Shown: positions 23,562 to 32,243, numbered from the stretch's first letter. The stretch: DNA of 64,000 nt from Eubacterium sp. (GCA_024698585.1 JAILRB010000064.1:62001-126000); one strand, 5' to 3'. The notes: generated by a model not told the origin, from the sequence alone. Made by a program: numbers and translations.

Positions 23562-26048
23562 ATGAAAGAAAAGAAAATGTTGAACATCAAAAAATATAAA
23601 ATGGATATCCTGTGGATTGTATTAATCCTGTTATTAACCTTTGGAATTCGATTTAGTCCTCTTGTATTGAAAGACTATTCCCAAAGTTATAATAAGGTAT
23701 TTGCGGATGCAAATTATGTTCCCTATACCAATGACCCGGGAGACTCTTATTATTATGCAAGAAGAATACAGGATTTTGCAGACGGAAAAAATCCGCTACA
23801 GCCCTTAAGTAGAGCGGGTGTGGATTCCAAAATGATAACATTAAGTCAGCAACGAGATGAGGCGTGGACAAGAAATCTTTTTCCAATGATTGGTGCATTT
23901 TTTGCAAAAGTGTTTGGAATTTTTGGAATAACTGATTTACTTTTGATTGGTACGATATATGTGTCATTCCTTATAGGGGTTTCATCAGTGATTCTATACC
24001 TTTTTGTCAAGAATCGGACGAATCGATTTGGAGGTGTGGTGGCTGCTGTGTTGCTTTCCTGTGGAACTCCGGTACTTGCAAATACAAACTGGGGACATTG
24101 TGATACAGACGGAATTCTCATATTATTACCACTTGCAATGATATTTTCTTTCTATAAAAGTTTGGAAGAAGAAAATCGAAAAGGGCGAGTACTTTGGAGT
24201 GCTGTCTCCTGTTTGTCCTATGCGATGATTTGCTTTTCTTGGTCTTCTTATAATGTTTACTATATTTTATTTCTTGGTGTTGCATGTGCAACACTTTTCG
24301 GCACACTGATTTTTAAAGGCGTATTCCCGAAAGGAATTCGACCGGTCATTTTAATACAGTTATTGGTAAACACATTATTCAGTCTGATTATAGACGGGAA
24401 AAGATTTGTCCAGGGATTGCTTAATCTATTCATATCCACTTCCGATGGAATAGGAAATGGTGCGGAGGGGTATCCCTCTGCTTCAAAATACATTGGAGAA
24501 CTGTTAAAACTGTCTTGGGTGTCCACTGAGATAGAACAGATTTTTGATACAACGGTTGGAACAAACATTAATATGTTAGGAGGAGCGGCGGTAATTCTTC
24601 TTGGACTATTTACCGCTATAGTTCTGATTATAATTTGTTTTAAAAATCGCAAGACAGAAGAAGAAAAGTTTCGCACTATGGGACTACAGGCAATGATTTT
24701 TATTCCATGGCTTATTGCAACGGTTGTCATGTTGTTTCAGGGAAGAAGATTTTTGGAATATATCTTGATGCCGCTATCGGTATTACTTGGATTTGGACTA
24801 GGATATATTGTTAATTACATTCGCGAGAACGAGTTGAACTTTGCCTTTTCCACCATGATTTATGTCATTTGCTTGATTGTTGTAGTAGGAACTTTTATGT
24901 CTTCGGAGTTAATCTTGGGAGTGAGTTCTTTTGTGGTAATCATTTTATGTGCCGGAATTGGAAGAAATAGGAATAAAAGGATAATGATGTTTCTTCTGGC
25001 GGGGGCGCTGGTTATTACACCGATAAACGGAGCATATAAATTAAGCAAGTCCTATCAGCCGGGAATTACATCTATTTACTATGATACAGCTGATTGGATT
25101 CAAAAGAATACAACGGAAGATTCCATGATTGCCAGTTGGTGGGACTATGGCTATTTTTATCAGTGCTACGGAGAACGGGCAACCATTGGTCATGGAGGTG
25201 TTTTCGACGGTCAGTATTTCTATTGGTTGGGTCGAGGTTTGTTAACATCGGATTATAAATTATCTGCCGGGATTTTCCGAATGCTTGGAAATGGGGGATT
25301 AACAGCCCAGAACATTTTGACGGAAATCATGAATGATCCGGAAAAAGAATGTGAGGCATTAGGAAAAATCCTACCGGCTTCAAAGGAGGAGGCAGAAAGT
25401 ATTCTAATCAGTCAGTACAATATTCCAAAAGAACGAGCTGAGGAAGTCATAAGTAAGACACATCCTTCTGATGGAAAACCAATTTATTTGGCTATAACTC
25501 AGGATATGTTTGCAAAAATGAAAGTTATAGCATACTACGGAACATGGGATTTCAAAGGGCATGATCCAGAGTATTATTATGTAACCTCTACGATTTCCCG
25601 TCATGTGGAAAAAGGCGAGACTGCACCGGTAAATGTGATGGGGAATGGAACAAACATCAGTAAGGTTGCCTATACAATTGACATGGAGGGTGCTGTAACA
25701 CCGCACGTTTATAGTAGGGAGAATAAGGAAATCAGTATGGACCGATATGTACTGATTGAGAATGGAGAAATCGTAAAAGATGTGAAAAAGCAGGATGCAA
25801 AAAATGCGATTGTTGTTTTTAAAGAAAATGATTATTATTCCTCTATTTGTTGTAACTCGGATTTTTGCGACAGTGTGATGTTCAGGTTGTTCTACACAGA
25901 TGCGGCAGAACAGAAAACCTACGAAAAAGTATTTACCACAGAAATATCAAACGATATCTTTGGTGACCACAGTATGATACAACATAGAATATGCTGTCCG
26001 GGACTAAGAACTTATCTTGGTTCTGCAGGAGTATACCAAATCAAGTAA
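23562..26048 (+). CDS. STT3-family oligosaccharyltransferase (PglB/AglB type)
   Basis: 828 residues: about 13 membrane segments up to about residue 490, then a soluble extracellular domain. Family landmarks are all present. The first acidic motif is NDPGDSYYYAR (57-67). The second is DTD at 181-183. The external-loop-5 Glu lies in STEIE (321-325). The WWDYG sequon-binding motif (526-530) is followed by GERATIGHGG and a later SAGIFRML segment, where PglB has its Met/Ile element. The family transfers a lipid-linked glycan to Asn in N-X-S/T on proteins crossing the membrane. It is longer than Campylobacter PglB (about 713). It is the last gene of the flippase-LicD-GT-GT operon and is followed by a terminator. 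The fold and motifs are seen; activity and glycan are inferred. Confidence 0.9.
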   Translation: MKEKKMLNIKKYKMDILWIVLILLLTFGIRFSPLVLKDYSQSYNKVFADANYVPYTNDPGDSYYYARRIQDFADGKNPLQPLSRAGVDSKMITLSQQRDEAWTRNLFPMIGAFFAKVFGIFGITDLLLIGTIYVSFLIGVSSVILYLFVKNRTNRFGGVVAAVLLSCGTPVLANTNWGHCDTDGILILLPLAMIFSFYKSLEEENRKGRVLWSAVSCLSYAMICFSWSSYNVYYILFLGVACATLFGTLIFKGVFPKGIRPVILIQLLVNTLFSLIIDGKRFVQGLLNLFISTSDGIGNGAEGYPSASKYIGELLKLSWVSTEIEQIFDTTVGTNINMLGGAAVILLGLFTAIVLIIICFKNRKTEEEKFRTMGLQAMIFIPWLIATVVMLFQGRRFLEYILMPLSVLLGFGLGYIVNYIRENELNFAFSTMIYVICLIVVVGTFMSSELILGVSSFVVIILCAGIGRNRNKRIMMFLLAGALVITPINGAYKLSKSYQPGITSIYYDTADWIQKNTTEDSMIASWWDYGYFYQCYGERATIGHGGVFDGQYFYWLGRGLLTSDYKLSAGIFRMLGNGGLTAQNILTEIMNDPEKECEALGKILPASKEEAESILISQYNIPKERAEEVISKTHPSDGKPIYLAITQDMFAKMKVIAYYGTWDFKGHDPEYYYVTSTISRHVEKGETAPVNVMGNGTNISKVAYTIDMEGAVTPHVYSRENKEISMDRYVLIENGEIVKDVKKQDAKNAIVVFKENDYYSSICCNSDFCDSVMFRLFYTDAAEQKTYEKVFTTEISNDIFGDHSMIQHRICCPGLRTYLGSAGVYQIK

Positions 26049-26051
26049 AAG

Positions 26052-26083
26052 AATGCCGTCAACAAAAGTTGGCGGCATTTTAA
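26052..26083 (+). terminator. Terminator after the oligosaccharyltransferase gene
   Basis: A 12-bp stem AATGCCGTCAAC / GTTGGCGGCATT (one T-G pair) around an AAAA loop, followed by TT and an A-rich tract. It closes the glycosylation operon. Confidence 0.75.
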
Positions 26084-26113
26084 AAAAGATAACAAAAGAA
26101 TCAAAGCAGAAGT

Positions 26114-26142
26114 TTGACACTGCCAAAATTAAGTGATATATT
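26114..26142 (+). promoter_or_regulatory. Strong sigma-A promoter of a candidate small RNA
   Basis: TTGACA (26114-26119), a 17-base spacer and TATATT (26137-26142). No open reading frame with a ribosome site follows before the next terminator. Confidence 0.75.
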
Positions 26143-26148
26143 AAAAGT

Positions 26149-26316
26149 ACCAAGTAATTCGTTTTGAAAGTGCATGAGGATGTAAGGCAGCTATAGCGTT
26201 GTCCGCTACGACGTGTTGGTAGAAAGGCATTCCAGATATGGGGTGACTTTCGATTTATGAATCAGTTAAAAGAAAGAGGATTTTTCCCGTCTACGAGGAA
26301 AAATCCTCTTTCTTTT
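26149..26316 (+). ncRNA. Candidate structured small RNA, about 168 nt, family not recognised
   Basis: The unit is framed by a near-consensus promoter and an exceptionally strong intrinsic terminator, and has no coding frame. Predicted pairing: ATTCG...GAAAGT (about 26157-26171) with ACTTTC...ATGAAT (about 26246-26262) as an outer irregular stem, and an inner TAGCG-TTGTC-CGCTA hairpin (about 26194-26208), separated by purine-rich unpaired stretches. The long irregular rod with a central bubble recalls 6S RNA in outline, and large Clostridia-specific RNAs such as raiA are alternatives, but I cannot match a known consensus. It could also be a leader of prmA, although the terminator and a second promoter argue for a separate transcript. 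Confidence 0.6.
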
Positions 26317-26317
26317 A
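26269..26317 (+). terminator. Strong terminator of the candidate small RNA
   Basis: AAAGAAAGAGGATTTTTCC (26269-26287) pairs without mismatch with the complementary run at 26297-26315, ending in a U-rich tail. The A-rich left arm means that it could also work on the other strand. Confidence 0.85.
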
Positions 26318-26347
26318 TGTGACGACTGCTGGCAAAAATCTGGGAGG

Positions 26348-26377
26348 TTGCCAAATAAACCGTGAATATGCTATGAT
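26348..26377 (+). promoter_or_regulatory. Promoter of the prmA gene cluster
   Basis: TTGCCA (26348-26353), an 18-base spacer and TATGAT (26372-26377), 36 bases before the prmA start. Confidence 0.65.
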
Positions 26378-26413
26378 TGTAAATTGATATGCAATTTTGA
26401 AAAGGATAGAATT

Positions 26414-27370
26414 ATGAAGTGGAATAAATACAGATTAAAGACGACAACCCAGGCGACAGATTTTGTCTGCGGTCTTTTGATAGAATTAGGAATTAACGGA
26501 ATGGAAGTGGAAGATAATGTTCAGCTTTCCGAAGAAGAAAAGAAAGTACAGTTCATTGATTATCTGGCAGACCTGCCGGAGGATGACGGAACGGCATATA
26601 TCAACTTTTATACAGAAGAAAATGATGATGCAGAAGCATTGCTGGAGCAGTTGAGAGAAAAATTGAAAGAAGCCAATTCTTTCCTGGATGTGGGAGAAGG
26701 AAGTATTGAAAAGAGTATCACGGAAGATGTGGATTGGGTAAATAACTGGAAGCAGTATTTCAAATCCTTCACAGTAGATAACTTCTTTATTAAGCCGACC
26801 TGGGAAGAACCGGATGAAGCACATAAGGATATGCAGATGATTGAAATTGATCCGGGAACTGCCTTTGGAACCGGAAAGCATGATACGACACAGCTTTGTA
26901 TCAAGCAATTGATTCGATATCTGAAAGCCGGAGATACTGTTTTGGATTTAGGATGTGGCAGTGGAATTCTTTCTATTGTGGCTAAGAAACTTGGAGCCGG
27001 TGCAGTGTCCATGACGGATATTGATGAAGCAGCAATCGTGGCTTCCAAAGAAAATTTTGAAGTGAATCATATTGCCACGGATGATGTGGAAATGTTTGAC
27101 GGAAATGTTTTGGAAGATGAGGCAATGCAGCAGCACTTTGAAGAAAAGCAGTTTGATGTGGTTGTGGCAAACATTTTGGCAGACGTCATTATTCCGATTG
27201 CAGGAATTGTGGATCGTTTCTTAAAGCCGGGAGGAATCTTTATTTCTTCGGGAATTATATATATGAAAGAAGACGATGTGGTAAAGGCCATTGAAGAGAA
27301 TGATGCGTTAATTCTTGAGGCAATTGAAAAACAGGGAGATTGGCGTGCCATTATGGCAATTAAGAAATAG
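26414..27370 (+). CDS. prmA: Ribosomal protein L11 methyltransferase
   Basis: 318 residues. The C-terminal Rossmann methyltransferase domain has the PrmA-specific EIDPGTAFGTGKHDTT followed by the SAM loop DLGCGSGILSI and the N-A-N-I-L catalytic-site segment (VVANILADV). The N-terminal 150 residues form the L11-recognition domain and linker. PrmA trimethylates residues of ribosomal protein L11. ATG 26414 with AAAGGA eight bases upstream is chosen over a TTG at 26384. It opens the prmA-rsmE-nifS-thiI cluster (gaps of 9-13 bases). Confidence 0.95.
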   Translation: MKWNKYRLKTTTQATDFVCGLLIELGINGMEVEDNVQLSEEEKKVQFIDYLADLPEDDGTAYINFYTEENDDAEALLEQLREKLKEANSFLDVGEGSIEKSITEDVDWVNNWKQYFKSFTVDNFFIKPTWEEPDEAHKDMQMIEIDPGTAFGTGKHDTTQLCIKQLIRYLKAGDTVLDLGCGSGILSIVAKKLGAGAVSMTDIDEAAIVASKENFEVNHIATDDVEMFDGNVLEDEAMQQHFEEKQFDVVVANILADVIIPIAGIVDRFLKPGGIFISSGIIYMKEDDVVKAIEENDALILEAIEKQGDWRAIMAIKK

Positions 27371-27381
27371 AAGGAAAACAA

Positions 27382-28119
27382 ATGTATAGATTTTTTGTGG
27401 AAAACAGTCAGATTGGTGAAGAGAGCATTTCCATCACGGGAAACGATGTGAATCATATTAAAAATGTGCTTCGAATGCGAATTGGTGAAACGGTACTGAT
27501 TAGTGATGGAAAGGATAGAGAATATACATGCAGTATTTCTGAATTATCTGATGAAGAAGTTGTTGCAAAAATTGAAGATGTAAACGGACCGGAGCGGGAG
27601 CTGCCGGTGAAGGTGACGTTATTCCAGGCATTGCCGAAAGGTGATAAGATGGAAACCATCATCCAGAAGATGGTGGAACTGGGAGCAGAGAGAATCGTGC
27701 CGGTGAGTACGAAACGCTGTGTGGTAAAACTGGATGCAAAGAAGGCGGAAAAGAAGACCGAGCGTTGGCAGAACATTTCTCTCAGTGCGGCAAAACAGTC
27801 CAAGCGTGGAATTGTCCCGCAGGTGGAAAGTCCGATGACCTTTGGATTGGCGTTACAGGAAGCACAGAAAATGGATCTGATTTTGATTCCTTATGAAAAT
27901 GCCGAGAATATGAAATATACCCGGGAAGTCATTGGGACAATTAAACCGGGAATGAACGTTGGAATCTTTATTGGACCGGAAGGCGGCTTCGCAGAAGAAG
28001 AGGTGGAAGCAGCCAGAAAGGCAGGTGCCAGAGAGATTACATTAGGAAAAAGAATTCTTCGGACAGAAACCGCAGGAATGGCGGTGATGTCAGTTATCAT
28101 GTTTTTGAACGAAGAATAA
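27382..28119 (+). CDS. rsmE: 16S rRNA m3U1498 methyltransferase RsmE
   Basis: 245 residues. An N-terminal PUA-like domain (MYRFFVE...NHIKNVLRMRIGE) is followed by a SPOUT knot domain with the SAM-binding GPEGGF and LGKRILRTETAGMA segments. It methylates U1498 in the decoding centre of 16S rRNA. It lies 11 bases after prmA; the prmA-rsmE pair is widely conserved in Firmicutes. Confidence 0.96.
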   Translation: MYRFFVENSQIGEESISITGNDVNHIKNVLRMRIGETVLISDGKDREYTCSISELSDEEVVAKIEDVNGPERELPVKVTLFQALPKGDKMETIIQKMVELGAERIVPVSTKRCVVKLDAKKAEKKTERWQNISLSAAKQSKRGIVPQVESPMTFGLALQEAQKMDLILIPYENAENMKYTREVIGTIKPGMNVGIFIGPEGGFAEEEVEAARKAGAREITLGKRILRTETAGMAVMSVIMFLNEE

Positions 28120-28132
28120 AAGAGGAAGAACA

Positions 28133-29287
28133 ATGGAAGTTTATTTTGATAATTCAGCCACAACGAAAGTAAGCCCTTCGGTGCAGGAACTGGTAGTGAA
28201 GGTAATGACCGAGGATTTTGGAAATCCTTCCTCCATGCATCTGGTGGGTGTGGAAGCAGAAAAATATATTAAAACGGCACAGGAAAATATTGCGAAGACT
28301 TTAAAGGTGGATCCTAAGGAAATTTATTTTACTTCCGGAGGAACTGAGTCTAATAATATGGCAATCATCGGCAGTGCCAGAGCAAACCAAAGAAGTGGAA
28401 AACGAATTCTTACCACAGCGGTGGAACATTCCTCCGTAGGAGCTACCATGAAATATCTGGAGGAAGAAGGGTTTGAAGTAATCTACCTTCCGGTGGATTC
28501 CTTTGGTGTGGTGAAGATGGAGGCATTGCAGGAGGCAATGACGGAAGAGACGATTCTCGTTTCTATCATCCATGTAAACAATGAAGTGGGAGCCATTCAG
28601 CCGATTGAAGAAATCGGAACGTATATCAAGAAGGTGAACCCGAAGGTTGTTTTCCATGTGGATGCCATTCAGTCCTATGGGAAAATGGAAATCCGACCGA
28701 AAAACTGTAAGATTGACTTGTTATCCGTAAGTGGTCATAAGATTCATGGACCAAAGGGAAGCGGATTTATCTATATAAAGAAGAACACGAAGATCAATCC
28801 GATTATTTTCGGTGGTGGACAGCAGATGGGACTGCGTTCCGGTACGGAAAATGTTCCGGGAATTGCAGGGATTGGTCAGGCGGCAAAGGATTGCTATGAC
28901 CATCTGGAAGAAAATGTACAGCACATTACGGAAGTAAAGGATTATATGATAGATGCCCTGAACACGCTGGAAGGTGTTACCGTCAATAGTCGTAAAGGGG
29001 AAGCAGGAGCACCACACATTGTCAGTGCCAGCTTTTCCGGTGTACGAAGTGAAGTATTGCTTCATGCATTAGAAGATAAAGGGGTTTATATTTCTGCGGG
29101 AAGTGCATGTTCTTCCAATAAACCGGCAATCAGTTCCACCTTGAAAGCTATGGGTGTGGAAAAGGAATTATTGGATTCCACAGTGCGATTTAGTTTCTGT
29201 GAATGGAACACTAAGGAAGAAGTGGATTATGCAGTGGAACAGTTACAGCAGCTTTTACCAATGCTTAGAAAATATGTAAGAAGATAG
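28133..29287 (+). CDS. Cysteine desulfurase (NifS/IscS-like)
   Basis: 384 residues, PLP-dependent class V aminotransferase fold. Visible sites: N-terminal YFDNSATTK, the cofactor-pocket segments TSGGTESNN and EHSSV, the PLP lysine in SVSGHKIHGPKGSGF (about residue 203), and the catalytic cysteine in SAGSACSSN (about residue 325). It takes sulfur from cysteine as an enzyme-bound persulfide. It lies nine bases before thiI, the arrangement of the dedicated desulfurase (NifZ in Bacillus) that feeds ThiI for 4-thiouridine. It could also serve Fe-S assembly. Confidence 0.94.
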   Translation: MEVYFDNSATTKVSPSVQELVVKVMTEDFGNPSSMHLVGVEAEKYIKTAQENIAKTLKVDPKEIYFTSGGTESNNMAIIGSARANQRSGKRILTTAVEHSSVGATMKYLEEEGFEVIYLPVDSFGVVKMEALQEAMTEETILVSIIHVNNEVGAIQPIEEIGTYIKKVNPKVVFHVDAIQSYGKMEIRPKNCKIDLLSVSGHKIHGPKGSGFIYIKKNTKINPIIFGGGQQMGLRSGTENVPGIAGIGQAAKDCYDHLEENVQHITEVKDYMIDALNTLEGVTVNSRKGEAGAPHIVSASFSGVRSEVLLHALEDKGVYISAGSACSSNKPAISSTLKAMGVEKELLDSTVRFSFCEWNTKEEVDYAVEQLQQLLPMLRKYVRR

Positions 29288-29296
29288 GAGAAAACA

Positions 29297-30478
29297 ATGA
29301 AAAGTTCTTTTTTGATTAAATATGCTGAAATTGGCGTAAAGGGAAAAAACAGATTTTTATTTGAGGACGCCCTGGTAAACAATGCCCAGAAGGCTTTGGA
29401 TCGTGTGGATGGAAAGTTTACCGTAACGAAAGAATATGGTCGTATTTATGCAACACCGGAAGAAGAATATGATTTCGAGGAAGCGGTGGATGCATTACAG
29501 CATGTTTTTGGTATTGTGGGAATTTGTCCGATGGTTCAGATTGAAGACAATGGATTTGAAGACCTGGCAGAACAGGTTGTGAAATATATTGATGAAAATT
29601 ATGAAGATAAGAATTTTAGCTTCAAGGTAATGGCAAGACGTGCCAGAAAGAATTATCCGTTAGATTCCATGGAATTAAATCGCGAATTAGGCGGAAAAAT
29701 CTTGGATGCATTTCCGGAAACCCATGTGGATGTTCATAATCCGGATGTGATCTTAAATGTGGAAATCAGAAATCATATTAACATCTATTCTAAAATCCTT
29801 CCGGGACCCGCAGGAATGCCGGTGGGAACCGCAGGAAAGGCCATGCTTCTGTTATCCGGAGGAATTGACAGCCCGGTTGCCGGATGGATGACCGCAAAAC
29901 GAGGTGTGGTAGTGGATGCAGTATATTTCCATGCACCACCATACACTTCCGAAAGAGCAAAGCAGAAGGTAGTGGACCTTGCAAAACTGGTGGCAAAGTA
30001 TTCCGGACCAATGAAGCTTCATGTGGTGAACTTTACAGATATTCAGATGTATATTTATGATCAGTGTCCTCATGACGAATTAACGATTATCATGAGACGT
30101 TATATGATGAGAATTGCAGAACATTTTGCAAAACAGGAAAATGCACAGGCATTGATTACAGGAGAGTCCATTGGACAGGTGGCAAGCCAGACCATGCAGA
30201 GTCTTGCAGCAACCAATGAAGTGTGTACTATCCCGGTATTCCGACCGGTCATTGCTTTTGATAAACAGGAAATCGTAGATATTTCCTTAAAGATTAATAC
30301 TTATGAAACATCAATCCTTCCATATGAAGATTGTTGTACCACTTTCGTGGCAAAGCATCCGGTAACAAAGCCGAACATTAATGTCATTAAGGGATCGGAA
30401 ACGCATCTTGCAGAGAAAATCGATGAGATGATGAAGGAAGCCATTGAAAGTGTGGAAATTATTGAAATTGGTCAGTAA
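29297..30478 (+). CDS. thiI: tRNA 4-thiouridine synthase ThiI
   Basis: 393 residues: N-terminal ferredoxin-like and THUMP RNA-binding domains (about 1-170), then a PP-loop ATPase with LLLSGGIDSPVAGW (about residues 182-195). There is no C-terminal rhodanese domain, as in Bacillus, so sulfur must come from the neighbouring cysteine desulfurase. A Cys pair (ILPYEDCCTTF) near residue 344 may take part in sulfur relay. It makes s4U8 in tRNA, a near-UV sensor. It ends the cluster and is followed by a terminator. Confidence 0.95.
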   Translation: MKSSFLIKYAEIGVKGKNRFLFEDALVNNAQKALDRVDGKFTVTKEYGRIYATPEEEYDFEEAVDALQHVFGIVGICPMVQIEDNGFEDLAEQVVKYIDENYEDKNFSFKVMARRARKNYPLDSMELNRELGGKILDAFPETHVDVHNPDVILNVEIRNHINIYSKILPGPAGMPVGTAGKAMLLLSGGIDSPVAGWMTAKRGVVVDAVYFHAPPYTSERAKQKVVDLAKLVAKYSGPMKLHVVNFTDIQMYIYDQCPHDELTIIMRRYMMRIAEHFAKQENAQALITGESIGQVASQTMQSLAATNEVCTIPVFRPVIAFDKQEIVDISLKINTYETSILPYEDCCTTFVAKHPVTKPNINVIKGSETHLAEKIDEMMKEAIESVEIIEIGQ

Positions 30479-30497
30479 AGAAAAAAGATTTATATAA

Positions 30498-30530
30498 CAT
30501 AAAAACCACTGCTTCTTAGCAGTGGTTTTT
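30498..30530. terminator. Terminator between convergent thiI and HPr-like genes
   Basis: AAAAACCACTGC / GCAGTGGTTTTT around a TTCTTA loop. The symmetric A and T arms make it effective on both strands. Confidence 0.85.
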
Positions 30531-30550
30531 ATGGAAACAATTTTCAGTGA

Positions 30551-30781
30551 TTAAGCTTCGTACTTCTTTAATACTTCGAGAATTGCGTCGATTTCTTTTT
30601 CACCATGGATGTTTAAATCGATTGGCTTAGAAAGGTCTAAGCTGAAAATACCCATAATAGATTTTGCATCGATTACGTAACGTCCTGAAACTAAATCGAA
30701 ATCACTGTCAAATTTTGTAATGTCATTAACAAAGGACTTTACCTTATCAATGGAACTTAAATTAATTGTAACTGTTTTCAT
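30551..30781 (-). CDS. HPr-like protein without the phospho-accepting histidine (Crh-like)
   Basis: 76 residues, one HPr fold. The regulatory serine region is well kept (VIDAKSIMGIFSLDLSKP, matching the HPr segment around Ser46), but the start of the protein has no GxHARPA motif: residues 9-20 read SSIDKVKSFVND. The protein therefore cannot carry phosphate from EI to EII but could still be phosphorylated on Ser by HPr kinase, as with Bacillus Crh. ATG at 30781 (read leftwards) has AGAGGTG upstream; a longer frame to 30823 lacks support. A regulatory role is inferred from the family. Confidence 0.8.
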   Translation of the reverse strand: MKTVTINLSSIDKVKSFVNDITKFDSDFDLVSGRYVIDAKSIMGIFSLDLSKPIDLNIHGEKEIDAILEVLKKYEA

Positions 30782-30884
30782 TCTGTCAACACCTCTCTTT
30801 AATTGATGGTATAATGATAGCACGGAAACGCGGTTTCTTCAAGGTAAAGAAGCGTAAAAAATGGAAAAACATAAGGAGAAATCA

Positions 30885-32183
30885 ATGAGAAAAGCAGCAC
30901 TCCATAATTTGGGATGTAAAGTGAACGCTTATGAAACGGAGGCAATGACCCAGTTGCTGTCGGAATCGGGTTATGAAATCGTTCCGTTTTCAGAAAAAGC
31001 GGATGTATATATTGTAAATACCTGCTCTGTTACGAATATTGCAGACCGAAAATCCAGACAGATGCTTCACCGGGCAAGAAAGCTGAATCCGGATGCAGTT
31101 GTGGTAGCCACAGGATGTTATGCCCAGACAGCTACGGAAAAAATTGCAGAGGATGCATCGATTGACCTGATTGTGGGAAATAATAAGAAGAAGGACATTG
31201 TGAATCTGTTAGCGGATTTCTTTGAAGAAAAAGCTGAGAAAACCAATATCATTGATATTAATCATACAGATGAATACGAAGAATTGGAAATTTCCACAGT
31301 AACAGAACACACCAGAGCGCATCTGAAAATTCAGGATGGGTGTAACAGTTTTTGTACTTATTGTATCATTCCTTATGCCAGAGGAAGAATTCGCAGCAGA
31401 AAAGTGGTTCATATTATCGAAGAGGTGGAGCGCCTTGCTAAGAAAGGTTTTCAGGAAGTTGTGTTGACCGGGATTAACTTAAGCTGTTATGAGGATGAAG
31501 GAAAAAAACTGATTGATGTCATTGAGGCGATTAATGAGATTGATGGAATCGCCCGAATCCGCCTGGGGTCTCTCGATCCGGAGGTGATTACGGAAGAATT
31601 CACAAAAAGACTAGCAAAAGTTGAAAAAATTTGTCCACATTTTCACTTGTCAATGCAGAGCGGATGTGATAAAACTTTGATGGCAATGAATCGTCACTAT
31701 ACTTCACAGGAGTTTTATGAGATTTGTGAACGACTTCGAAGATACTTTAAACAGCCGGCATTAACTACGGATGTAATTGTTGGATTCCCACAGGAAACAG
31801 AGGAAGATTTTGAGACGACAAAGAGATTTGTGGAAAAGGTGGGCTTTGCGGAACTGCATGTATTCAAATATTCCAGAAGAGACGGAACAGTGGCTGCAAA
31901 GATGCAGGGACAGGTAGACGAACAGGTGAAGAATCGTCGGAGTGAGATTCTGATTGAAACCGGAAAGAAACTGACCAAAGAATTTCATGAACGGATCAAG
32001 GGGACGGCTGTGGAAGTTCTTTTTGAAGAAAACGTGGAAATACAAGGGAAACGTTATGCTGTGGGTCATACAAAAGATTATGTAAAAATCGCTGTGGAGA
32101 CCCTGGAAACCCTGGACGGTAAAATTCGACAGGTAACGGTAACTGATGGGTTAAACGACGAAATAATGCTTGCAACCCTGTAA
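30885..32183 (+). CDS. mtaB: tRNA t6A37 methylthiotransferase MtaB
   Basis: 432 residues. N-terminal UPF0004 domain with LGCKVNAYETEAM and further cluster cysteines (NTCSVTN, ATGCYAQ), a radical SAM domain with CNSFCTYCIIP (Cys-x3-Cys-x2-Cys), and a C-terminal TRAM domain. It adds a methylthio group to t6A37 of tRNA. ATG 30885 with AAGGAG seven bases upstream is preferred over an in-frame ATG at 30861. In Bacillus mtaB directly follows rsmE; here nifS, thiI and the HPr-like gene come between. Confidence 0.95.
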   Translation: MRKAALHNLGCKVNAYETEAMTQLLSESGYEIVPFSEKADVYIVNTCSVTNIADRKSRQMLHRARKLNPDAVVVATGCYAQTATEKIAEDASIDLIVGNNKKKDIVNLLADFFEEKAEKTNIIDINHTDEYEELEISTVTEHTRAHLKIQDGCNSFCTYCIIPYARGRIRSRKVVHIIEEVERLAKKGFQEVVLTGINLSCYEDEGKKLIDVIEAINEIDGIARIRLGSLDPEVITEEFTKRLAKVEKICPHFHLSMQSGCDKTLMAMNRHYTSQEFYEICERLRRYFKQPALTTDVIVGFPQETEEDFETTKRFVEKVGFAELHVFKYSRRDGTVAAKMQGQVDEQVKNRRSEILIETGKKLTKEFHERIKGTAVEVLFEENVEIQGKRYAVGHTKDYVKIAVETLETLDGKIRQVTVTDGLNDEIMLATL

Positions 32184-32243
32184 AATTTATATTAAACTAA
32201 GAACACATATTGCCATATTGGTTAAAATAAAGGACGTGATAAG

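Noticed and set aside
26149-26316. A riboswitch controlling prmA
   Set aside because: prmA has its own -10/-35 after the terminator and is not a typical riboswitch target, so a separate small RNA is favoured, though not excluded as a leader.
15665-26413. Prophage or integrative element boundaries around the island
   Set aside because: No integrase, recombinase, tRNA target or flanking direct repeats were seen; the island is recognised only by gene content and broken synteny.
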